Below, piece after piece: positions 47,110-54,464 of a stretch of DNA of 64,000 nt. The DNA is taken from assembly GCA_900472675.1 (NCBI GenBank), contig UCJA01000009.1:358551-422550 (forward strand), in the 5' to 3' direction. The notes under the pieces were generated by a model. That model was not told the DNA's origin. It saw only the letters and a program-made list of their open reading frames with translations, and did not search any database. The position numbers were made by a program, and so were the translations under genes. The stretch comes from Hyphomicrobiales bacterium (lineage in GTDB: Bacteria; Pseudomonadota; Alphaproteobacteria; Rhizobiales; Rhizobiaceae). Each line of letters starts with the position of its first letter. Position 1 is the first letter of the stretch.

Positions 47110-47321
47110 CAGTCTCGGTCGTACTTTGGTTTCCAGCCACGCGTCATGCCTGCGCTCATGGCGGCCTGTGTAGCTGTGAGTTGCTGGCGCAGGTGATGGC
47201 AGTCCTCCAACAGCGTCATGATCGCGGCGTGAGCATCACCTTCGTGATACGCCAATACGGTCTCTACGGGGTCTTCACAGGCAGCAGGCGGTTGCTCTTC
47301 AGGTTGGGCATTCATCGTCAT
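47109..47321 (-). CDS. Small conserved-looking protein ahead of umuD
   Basis: The 70-residue, acidic, helical protein (VETVLAYHEGDAHAAIMTLL, EDCHHLRQQLTATQAAMSAG, ending WKPKYDRD) resembles short proteins found beside umuDC genes in rhizobia. It overlaps umuD by ATGA downstream and the 93-residue frame upstream, which supports translation as part of the operon. The start could be codon 1 or 3. The function is unknown. Confidence 0.65.
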   Translation of the reverse strand: MTMNAQPEEQPPAACEDPVETVLAYHEGDAHAAIMTLLEDCHHLRQQLTATQAAMSAGMTRGWKPKYDRD

Positions 47322-47599
47322 ACATCCAGATTGAGCAGAAGCGGCACGTCCGCTTTATCGCTGTTGATGTTAGTGGTGGGTTCGAGCTTTGCCTTCGGCG
47401 TTCGCATGGAGCGAGGTTTCTTGGTCTTCCCAGCTAAGTCGGGCGAAAGGATCAACGGCAGTGTATCGGCATTCCCCGCAACTCCGTCCAAGGGAACGTC
47501 TACAACACGTGTCGCTTCATCGACGATTGGTCCGGCACAGGAGTCACGCATACTGCTTCTTGAAATGGGCAGTTCGTCGGCAGCGGAATAACAGATCAC
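47318..47599 (-). CDS. First gene of the SOS operon, unknown 93-residue protein
   Basis: A GTG-started frame of 93 residues ends with an ATGA overlap onto the next gene and lies between the SOS box and umuD. It has a basic middle (AGKTKKPRSMRTPKAKLEP) and no recognisable domain. TAGGTT is close to the start and GGGAGG lies further upstream. Position and overlap are the main support; it could also be untranslated leader. Confidence 0.45.
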   Translation of the reverse strand: MICYSAADELPISRSSMRDSCAGPIVDEATRVVDVPLDGVAGNADTLPLILSPDLAGKTKKPRSMRTPKAKLEPTTNINSDKADVPLLLNLDV

Positions 47600-47707
47600 A
47601 ACCTACATGCCTCCCCTAGATCGTATCGAAAAGACATAGGTTCTACTTCGCGCCGGAGCGCGTCAATCGGCGAAAACTTATGGATAGCCGCCCATCATGC
47701 GGCTTCT

Positions 47708-47722
47708 GTTCTATTTATGTTC
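47708..47722. promoter_or_regulatory. SOS box (LexA site), GTTC-N7-GTTC
   Basis: GTTC-TATTTAT-GTTC matches the alphaproteobacterial LexA site exactly (GAAC-N7-GAAC on the other strand). It lies 109 bases upstream of the umuDC operon's first frame and 59 bases upstream of the ligase fragment on the other strand, so it may once have controlled both. Confidence 0.8.
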
Positions 47723-47780
47723 TCGTATCGAGATGAGTCAACAGGGAATCTTTTTAAGCTTTTTCTGATGCACTGTCGGC

Positions 47781-47950
47781 ATGACCAAGCGCCCGACAAA
47801 AGCATCGAAGCCGCTCCTCATTGACGACACAGCGCCGCTCCAAAGCAGGCGCATCCAGAAGCGCGACCCGAACCAGGCTCAACTGCCTTTCGACCGCATG
47901 CCTGAGCGGATTGAGCCGTGCCTTGCTCTTCCTGCTTCCCACCCGCCAAA
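47781..47950 (+). pseudogene. 5' fragment of an ATP-dependent DNA ligase gene
   Basis: The first 57 codons (MTKRPTKASKPLLIDDTAPL, IQKRDPNQAQLPFD, ERIEPCLALPASHPPK) match the start of rhizobial LigD/LigC-type ATP-dependent ligases. The catalytic lysine motif that should follow within about 15 residues is absent. Homology ends near 47948 at HPPK, where glucose dehydrogenase sequence on the other strand begins, and the frame stops at 47972. It is a truncated, non-functional remnant. Confidence 0.65.
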
Positions 47951-48191
47951 ACTGGAGGCCAGTTTCCCATAGCGACCAAACCAGAGTCGCGATGTAGAAC
48001 GCTGCAAACAAGTAAGCTGCTCGCACATCCGCACGCATCAGGAGCACCGCAAAGCAGATAAGCAATAGCCCGGCGAGAAGGTAATACAGCGACCCACCAA
48101 GCCTGATGAGCTGAAAACCGCCATAGATGAAATAGCCACCGACGAGCAGAAGAACGACCGCAATCAAAAAGGCGTAAAGCCTTGTTGCCAT
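47950..48191 (-). pseudogene. gcd: 5' fragment of membrane PQQ glucose dehydrogenase gene
   Basis: About 80 residues starting MATRLYAFLIAVVLLLVGGY match the N-terminal membrane domain of quinoprotein glucose/quinate dehydrogenases: GGFQLIRLGGSLYYLLAG, then AAYLFAAFYIATLVWSLWE and TGLQFW. The catalytic beta-propeller is missing. After LQFW (near 47950) the frame runs into sequence antisense to the ligase fragment and continues to 47754 without family features. Four hydrophobic segments remain. It is probably a relic left by a deletion or recombination that joined it to the ligase fragment. Confidence 0.7.
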
Positions 48192-48500
48192 CGCCGTCGG
48201 GATATTGCTGGTGTTTGATTTGGGCAAACTCAACGCCCTCCGAGTTAGAGCTATCGTGAGCAGCATCCACAGAGCAGGCGAAAATGCCGAAGCCAGAAAT
48301 GGGACCTGCGCTTTGTCGCCGGGATCAAAGTTGCGAGATCGGTTTAGAGCTCTCTCACATTATGCGATATGCAAGCCGGCGGCGGCTGACGAGGGCATAC
48401 TGCCAAATTGTAAATTGAAAAGTACGATTGCCATCTACTCTGAGTTTCCCCCAAGGATACAATCCCCGGTGCCGCGAATGTGTTTCCGGTGTTTAATCAC
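48192..48500. other. Intergenic region between gcd remnant and nuclease-like gene
   Basis: No convincing gene. Base composition becomes AT-richer toward the right end, where the promoter of the next gene is expected. A GTG at 48480 could extend that gene by seven codons. Confidence 0.45.
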
Positions 48501-49703
48501 ATGGAGACGGCATTGATAAAAACCCTCGCAGTTCACGTTAATTCTCCAACATGGCCCACGGGCAAGAGGCCACCTCTGTCGTTACGGCACATAACGTCCA
48601 CTGACATGAATGTCATGGACATGATGTTGTTTATTGGGTGCGTCGCAATACCACCACACCTATCACAGGTGTCGTTAAATGCCTGGTGGGCTTGGCTACG
48701 TTACATAACTGCCTTTGCATCGGGTAATTCATTTATGCTCCGAGCGGAATACGGAGATCTTGATCCGCATCAGAAGTCCGTTTTGAGCGATGATTTTGGC
48801 ATGGGAGCGTCGCTGTCGTTTCTTGTAGAAAAGTTGGACCTTCAAACTGTCTTTGACGGCAAATACTTCGTGGAATTCCTTGCTCCGACTGTGAGCGCCC
48901 ATGTCGCAAAAATTGCCAAAAACGGGCAGTTCAAGACTCCAGATTTTATCGGTAAGGATTCTAAGGGCAAATGGCACGTAATCGAATGTAAAGGGACTCA
49001 GACTTCTTCCGATGCCCGTGAAGGCCAGATGACACGTGGGGCCTCCCAGAAGGCAAACATCGTCTTCAATCGTAAATCAATAAGCGGCCAGAAACTTGTT
49101 TCAGGTCTTTTAATCGGCCGCGAGAACGGAGGGTTCTCGTCGTCACTACGCATCGACGACCCCGAGGGCGATACAGAGTTCGAGATTAACGATCTTAACA
49201 TTGCGCAGGCGCAGGAAGCAGGTTCACGAGCGACGGTTGGCAGGGCATTAGGCGTTGCAGGTTTTCCTTCGTCTGCCTACTTGATTGCATCTCCCTACGG
49301 TACAAAACTATACGACCGTGAGACTGTAGGAGAGGAGGAAGCGCGGCGAAAAGACATATTGGCGTCTATGAGACGTTCTGCTGCGGCTGAACTACAGGCC
49401 TCTTTCGCGACGGCTCCGGGACGTGTGACGGATGGCGACCGAATTGGCCGTATTGTAACGATGGAACTACCCGTACCAATCTCCATTGGGAAAAAGATAT
49501 TCAATCACATCGAGGCGCGTTTAACGGTGTCGAAGGACGTTTATGAAAGGGTTCAGGAGGCGGCACTTAGCGAGGGTGGTAACTCTACTGATTTCGTTCA
49601 ATCCATTCCGTTGGAAGGCTTTCGTCGCTCAGGCCAACGATCGTTTCGGCAGTTGGAAATCGGCAAGCTGTTCCGTGGAGAGCTTGCTCTGCGAACACTC
49701 TGA
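48501..49703 (+). CDS. Unknown protein with PD-(D/E)XK nuclease motif
   Basis: The 400-residue protein has one recognisable site: TPDFIGKDSKG then KWHVIECKGTQT. This gives Asp148 and Glu162-x-Lys164, the PD...ExK arrangement of restriction-type nucleases. A preceding helix-rich region (DDFGMGASLSFLVEKLDLQ) fits the same fold. The N-terminal 100 and C-terminal 180 residues match nothing I know. The codon use is less GC-rich than the flanking chromosome. It lies alone on the plus strand in the defence cluster, 170 bases from the metallo-beta-lactamase gene, which faces it. The first start candidates (GTG 48480, ATG 48501) both lack a strong ribosome site. Confidence 0.6.
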   Translation: METALIKTLAVHVNSPTWPTGKRPPLSLRHITSTDMNVMDMMLFIGCVAIPPHLSQVSLNAWWAWLRYITAFASGNSFMLRAEYGDLDPHQKSVLSDDFGMGASLSFLVEKLDLQTVFDGKYFVEFLAPTVSAHVAKIAKNGQFKTPDFIGKDSKGKWHVIECKGTQTSSDAREGQMTRGASQKANIVFNRKSISGQKLVSGLLIGRENGGFSSSLRIDDPEGDTEFEINDLNIAQAQEAGSRATVGRALGVAGFPSSAYLIASPYGTKLYDRETVGEEEARRKDILASMRRSAAAELQASFATAPGRVTDGDRIGRIVTMELPVPISIGKKIFNHIEARLTVSKDVYERVQEAALSEGGNSTDFVQSIPLEGFRRSGQRSFRQLEIGKLFRGELALRTL

Positions 49704-49872
49704 CAGTTGCTGTTGATTTTTTTGCGAGCGTCGTTGTCGGCGCAAACTGCAAACCTTCGATCTAGGTTTAGCAACCTGTCGTCGTAGCGAACGCCGTTTT
49801 GTAAGCACTCGTCACCAATCCCCCGAAGCAGGATGAAAAGCTTCATAAGCTCGGCGGTGTGTTTGCCGGTGA

Positions 49873-51009
49873 TTAGACATCGGCTCCGTCGCGGCCTTTC
49901 GACCCGGACAAGTCAGCGATGATCGCTTTTGCTTCAAGCGTGACGCTCAGAAAACCTGGCGCATTGATGTCAGCAGGATACACTGAGTAATTGTGATCTT
50001 TCTCCATTTGGTCGTCTCTCCAAAGCGCTGATCGCTTTGATTCATAGTTGAAGGCAAGTACTTTTTTCGCTTCTGATGATTTGAGGATCTTGCTCACAAT
50101 CTTACGGTCAGGGTGATCGCGATGCTGACCGTCCGTCGAAAACGCGTAATATTCGCTCTTAATGAGAGAGAGCAAATGTTTGCTCGTATTCTTCGTCGCG
50201 CCGTGATGGGAAACCTTCATGACGCTGACTTCTAATGGAAGGTCTTGCGTCGCCCCCAGCTCTCTGATCCCCAACGCAAGGTCTTCGGCGTGGCAGTCTC
50301 CCGTTAACAGGATGCTGTGGCCGAATGCGTTGAGCAGAAATCCAATGCTACTGCCATTGGGCCTGGCCGTGTCGGGAATGTCGTTTGACTTTGCGAGCTC
50401 CTCGACGTCGATCGGTTTCGTGCCGAAGGACTCGAGACCACTTTGTGTCTGCAGACTTGTTTGGGAATCGACTTCCGTCAGAATCGCATCCCATCGGGTC
50501 GCTAACGCAGCAAGTTTACGGCTACTCGGTGTAACAATCCTAATCTTGAATGGTCCGAGCTCGACAGGTAAAGGGACGGTATCACGTGATAGCGGTCCTT
50601 TAGAGGTAATGGAGTTCCAAGGGGTTGTCATTGAATTGAGCAGTCGTGAAAGCTGATCAGCTTGCTTCGCACTGAAAGCTTCGATGTCGGCCGGTCGCTG
50701 CTGCACAGCTATCACCTGCTCATAGCCGTTGAACCAGATTTCCGAAACGGCCACATCCCGGTTCACATCGCGAAGAAAGCTAATTATTCCTTCTACATGG
50801 TCGCCATCTATGTGAGTTACAACGAGCAGGTCGATGATTTTTCGGGATGCCAGAAGCTGGTCGAGATGAGGCTTCCAGATTTCATATGAACGAGACCGGC
50901 CCCCATCAATTAGGATCGATGTCGTCTCGGCCTCTGCACCTATCGCCTGAACGAGAATGCAATCGCCATCGTTTGCGGGGAGCATGCTAAAAACTAGCTC
51001 TCCTGTCAC
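49873..51009 (-). CDS. ComEC-like metallo-beta-lactamase fold protein
   Basis: The 378-residue protein has the metallo-beta-lactamase motifs in the ComEC/Rec2 form: LLVVTHIDGDHVEGIISFL (residues 62-80; HxDxDH), LLTGDCHAEDLALGI, and VMKVSHHGATKNTSKHLLSL. The N-terminus (MLPANDGDCILVQAIG, then ILIDGGRS) completes the fold. There is no signal peptide or membrane segment, so it is cytosolic, unlike ComEC itself. Stand-alone proteins of this type occur as predicted nuclease or hydrolase effectors in conflict systems. It is the third gene of an operon with the unknown 370-residue protein and the caspase, joined by ATGA overlaps. Confidence 0.85.
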   Translation of the reverse strand: MTGELVFSMLPANDGDCILVQAIGAEAETTSILIDGGRSRSYEIWKPHLDQLLASRKIIDLLVVTHIDGDHVEGIISFLRDVNRDVAVSEIWFNGYEQVIAVQQRPADIEAFSAKQADQLSRLLNSMTTPWNSITSKGPLSRDTVPLPVELGPFKIRIVTPSSRKLAALATRWDAILTEVDSQTSLQTQSGLESFGTKPIDVEELAKSNDIPDTARPNGSSIGFLLNAFGHSILLTGDCHAEDLALGIRELGATQDLPLEVSVMKVSHHGATKNTSKHLLSLIKSEYYAFSTDGQHRDHPDRKIVSKILKSSEAKKVLAFNYESKRSALWRDDQMEKDHNYSVYPADINAPGFLSVTLEAKAIIADLSGSKGRDGADV

Positions 51010-52118
51010 GGGCGAACCGTTGTAAATGCTTCTGTTGCGACCGTCCTCATGGCAACTGCACGCACCATTTTTTCGGCTGTTGCAACGTCCCTGTCATCAC
51101 CTGACAGAACCGCGAGTGCTTCGGATAGAAGCTTGAGGCCCATGGCATAAAAAGGCACACCCGCACTCATGGCACTTTCTAGCATCCCGCGAGCCCGTGC
51201 TTTGTCTTCGACGCTTTGCGACTGCATAATGAGGCGCCATCCGAGAATAACCGATAGATCGGGTAGCCAGTTGGCATGCCCCTCCGCCTTCGCCAGAAGG
51301 TCGATCCAGCGAGATGAATCAAAGCAGTCGTGCTCCGCGTATGCGAATGCGCATGCCTCGATCGGATTTGATTGGACGAGCGCTTCACGTTGAGCCACTG
51401 GCAGCTCGTCGTACGTAGATCTGGCATATTGTCGCATCGACTCCGAATTACCCGCAGGAATGAGGTCTACCATCACCGCGGTCTCAGGATTCGTGGTCGC
51501 CATGAACGGCACGCCCTCTGGCGCCGACCTAAGCACGCACACGTCCGGATCACGGCTCGGTGAGAACGGCAGGCTCGCTATCGCCCATCCGTCGCCTCCC
51601 CAATACTCGACCCAGTTGCGTTCATCCCGCGAGCCAGCCGAGAGTTCTATATCTTGATCTCGTTGGAAGCCAAGAGAAGTGAGCGGTAGTTGTGACTGCT
51701 GTTCAATCCTCTGCCTATCACACACAAATCTCCAGGTATCGAGACGATCGTCCGAGACAAATACTTCGTGCGTCTGAGTTGACCCAAACATTCCTCCTGC
51801 GGAAGGTTTGGTGAAGTCTCTGACCGAGTTATGAGACTTGCCAACGGCCGGAGCGGTCACTTTGACCTTTTGCGCTACCGCGCTTAAGACATTGCAGTTG
51901 TACCGCGACGCTTTTCCATTGCGCCATCTTATATCTATCACGAAGTATCCAAGATCTACTTCGAGAGCCGAGTCCTCACCCGCCCGTACAAGCAATTCAG
52001 TCGCGTCATTTTCAAGGGGCGTGCCATCAATATCAGCAACACGCCAAACTCGCGCCGCTGCCCGCCCTTTGTCCAGATGGGAGGCTGCTTCGAGATGAAC
52101 AAGCAGTTTGCCCTTCAT
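51006..52118 (-). CDS. Unknown protein between caspase and MBL genes, helical-repeat C-terminus
   Basis: The 370-residue protein overlaps both neighbours by ATGA, so it is probably made in fixed ratio with them. The first 90 residues look like a beta-sandwich (KLLVHLEAASHLDKGRAAAR, ALEVDLGYFVIDIRW). A middle region contains WVEYWGGDGWAIASLPFSP. The C-terminal 130 residues are helical with TPR/Sel1-like spacing (AEGHANWLPDLSVILGWRLI, ARGMLESAMSAGVPFYAMGL, KLLSEALAVLSG). I know no matching family. It may be a scaffold or adaptor for the caspase. The start at 52118 rather than 52175 is chosen because of the overlap. Confidence 0.7.
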   Translation of the reverse strand: MKGKLLVHLEAASHLDKGRAAARVWRVADIDGTPLENDATELLVRAGEDSALEVDLGYFVIDIRWRNGKASRYNCNVLSAVAQKVKVTAPAVGKSHNSVRDFTKPSAGGMFGSTQTHEVFVSDDRLDTWRFVCDRQRIEQQSQLPLTSLGFQRDQDIELSAGSRDERNWVEYWGGDGWAIASLPFSPSRDPDVCVLRSAPEGVPFMATTNPETAVMVDLIPAGNSESMRQYARSTYDELPVAQREALVQSNPIEACAFAYAEHDCFDSSRWIDLLAKAEGHANWLPDLSVILGWRLIMQSQSVEDKARARGMLESAMSAGVPFYAMGLKLLSEALAVLSGDDRDVATAEKMVRAVAMRTVATEAFTTVRP

Positions 52119-53260
52119 TTGACCGCTTCCCCCTTCATGTCCAGAACGATCTCCGTATAGGGCGATTCTATCCAAATACTCTCATCCACTGATGGAAACT
52201 CGCCCGCGACGCATGCTGTGACGGCAAACCTGTGCATACCTCTACTAAGTGACAACCGCCACTCGAGTTCAGCATCATCCGACAGCATATCACCACGGAA
52301 ACTGACTACGGGCTTCTCGGTAGAATGGCAGTGGATGTTGACACTGCAAATAGTTTCGGTCGGATCGCAGCTCAACACAACCGGAATTTTGGTCGGAGTC
52401 GACCCAATGAAACTTAGATCAAGCTGATCGCCCTCAAGCTGGCATCTCTGATCCTTGACGAAACGTTCCATATGTCTCTGTAACTCACCCGTGTTGGTCC
52501 ACCAGCCCGTTTTGGGATTTTTTCTTACGGCAGTCGATTTGGCCGTTCCGATAAACTCTTCTGCGAACAACGACAGACCATTAGTGCGACCATGCGCCAA
52601 TGCACCCTCGGCAGTGGCGAACAACCTGCTTTGGCGCGGAACGTTCCCCAATTGTTGGCGCGTACTCAGAACAGTACGCGCCTCTGGATCTCCACCGAGC
52701 ACGCCCGTACCTTCGTTTCTACAGGTGTCGTAAAAGAATATCTGGTGCCCCGGCCCAATGATCCGCATCGGCGAGTCGATAGATGAACGTTTCAGAACCC
52801 CGTCCCAAAATTGGTTCGGCTTTTCGCCGAAGGAGCGGCTCAGAATAAAGTCGAGAGTGCCCACACGCAGACCGTGACCACAATAATAGAAGACGGTGCG
52901 ATTTTTTACGTTCGAGCCGGCTCGAGCCGCCCAGGCGTCGATGGCATCGACAATGTCGCCGGTCGAACCTTGGGGTACGGTGAATACTTCATGGGTCAAT
53001 GGGTGGGTGTATTCGAAAGCTAACTCGTCTGAGACGACAAGGGAAAGCGAAGCGAGAGGGCAGTCCGGATCTTGAAATTCGGTTATCAACCAGTCAGCAA
53101 TGGCCCTTGCAGTTCGTGGCGGCGAGCCAAGGTTGTCTAGTGACACCCCTTCAATATTGCCCCCGTAAGGATAGTAGCCAAGTCCGATAACAATGGCATG
53201 AGTTCGTGGTTCAACCGTTTCACTATCAACATGGTGTACAATGTCTGTTGTCTTACTCAT
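52115..53260 (-). CDS. Caspase-like (C14) peptidase
   Basis: The 381-residue protein has the caspase fold: first strand THAIVIGLGYYPYG, then the catalytic pair His129 in VFYYCGHGLRVG and Cys180 in QIFFYDTCRNEGTG. SRLFATAEGALAHGR and SLFAEEFIGTA follow, where the substrate pocket is usually built. The C-terminal 110 residues (from about 275) form a separate predicted beta domain (VVLSCDPTETICSVNIHCH, LEWRLSLSRGMHRFAVTACV). Bacterial caspase-like proteases act in phage defence and regulated cell death. It is the first gene of the leftward operon and is divergent from the AAA-subtilase pair, 118 bases away. Confidence 0.88.
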   Translation of the reverse strand: MSKTTDIVHHVDSETVEPRTHAIVIGLGYYPYGGNIEGVSLDNLGSPPRTARAIADWLITEFQDPDCPLASLSLVVSDELAFEYTHPLTHEVFTVPQGSTGDIVDAIDAWAARAGSNVKNRTVFYYCGHGLRVGTLDFILSRSFGEKPNQFWDGVLKRSSIDSPMRIIGPGHQIFFYDTCRNEGTGVLGGDPEARTVLSTRQQLGNVPRQSRLFATAEGALAHGRTNGLSLFAEEFIGTAKSTAVRKNPKTGWWTNTGELQRHMERFVKDQRCQLEGDQLDLSFIGSTPTKIPVVLSCDPTETICSVNIHCHSTEKPVVSFRGDMLSDDAELEWRLSLSRGMHRFAVTACVAGEFPSVDESIWIESPYTEIVLDMKGEAVK

Positions 53261-53378
53261 GTGGACTTGTCGAATCGCGCGCCAACCAGATATTAATTTT
53301 CATACAACTTCCTGTGGTCTGCGTCACCTGGCACATCCACCGAGAAGTATCTGACACCGACATCTGAAGCTGTGGATC

Positions 53379-54464
53379 ATGCCCCGTATCGACCTGATTT
53401 TGTCATTGATCCGCGCTGCGTCGCAGAGTGACACGAATGGGGTGCGTGCGGCCACAGAAGCGATGGCGAACGAAGAACTGCAACGCGGCCACGACAAGGC
53501 TGCTGACCGGATCCGAAATGCACTCGGATCCGGTGCTTCTTCATCTCATCTCGGTAAACTATCCAATTCAAGCGATCATATTGGCAAACTGTTTTTTGAG
53601 TTTCCAGCCAAAACCGGGCTCGCGCAGCTCGACCTAGATGAGAGAGCGAGGTCGGACCTTGTAGCTATAGTAAGGGAGCAAAGAAGCTCAGAAAAGCTTA
53701 CCGCTGCGGGACTTACCCCGCGACACAAGGTTTTGCTTTCCGGTCCACCAGGCAACGGAAAAACCTCTGTTGCCGAAGCTTTGGCACATGATCTCGCGTA
53801 CCCCTTCAACGTCGTAAGCTACGGCGCGCTGATAGGCTCGCTGCTTGGAGAAACAAACCGACGGATCGAAAGCCTGTTCCAGCACGCAAGTTCGATGCCG
53901 TGCGTCCTTTTCTTCGACGAGTTCGAAGCTATTGGTAAAGAACGTGGGGACCGCCAGGAAGCTGGCGAAATGAAGCGAGCGCTTGCCTCCCTGCTAACTC
54001 AGATTGATGCTCTACCGTCCCATGTCGTCGTTGTCGCGGCGACTAATCACCCCGAGATGCTCGACCGGGCTGTGTGGCGCCGTTTTGAACTCAAACTTGT
54101 ATTGAACCCGCCGAATTATTCAAAGGTGATCGGGTACCTCATGCAGGAGCTTCAGCTCCGGCCTGAACTGAGACTGATTCAGACACTCGGCCAATGCTTC
54201 CCTAACAAGTCCTACGCCGAACTCAAGGATTTCACATTGGATGTCCGGCGCCGCGCGGTGCTGGATGAGATGAACGTCCACGCCGCACTGCGGCAGGAAA
54301 TTACGCTGCGTTTCCCAGAAATAGATTGGCCATTCGATGACGGATCCGACCAGACCTCTTCTACGACTAGACCAGCCGAGACACGAAGCGCGGAAACCAG
54401 GAAAGCAAAGGGGCCGCAGCGGGAACAAAAAGTTCGAAAAAGCGGACCAGCAAAAAAAGTTTGA
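53379..54464 (+). CDS. AAA+ ATPase partner of subtilase
   Basis: The 361-residue single-domain AAA+ protein has Walker A GPPGNGKTS (residues 122-130), Walker B VLFFDEFEAIG (176-186), sensor 1 VVVAATNHPEMLDRAVWRRF with the arginine finger, and an N-terminal helical region of about 110 residues. The final 40 residues are basic and disordered. This type of ATPase is repeatedly found directly before a subtilisin-like protease, as here, and is thought to gate or remodel it. The gene overlaps the protease gene by 128 bases in another frame. Confidence 0.87.
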   Translation: MPRIDLILSLIRAASQSDTNGVRAATEAMANEELQRGHDKAADRIRNALGSGASSSHLGKLSNSSDHIGKLFFEFPAKTGLAQLDLDERARSDLVAIVREQRSSEKLTAAGLTPRHKVLLSGPPGNGKTSVAEALAHDLAYPFNVVSYGALIGSLLGETNRRIESLFQHASSMPCVLFFDEFEAIGKERGDRQEAGEMKRALASLLTQIDALPSHVVVVAATNHPEMLDRAVWRRFELKLVLNPPNYSKVIGYLMQELQLRPELRLIQTLGQCFPNKSYAELKDFTLDVRRRAVLDEMNVHAALRQEITLRFPEIDWPFDDGSDQTSSTTRPAETRSAETRKAKGPQREQKVRKSGPAKKV

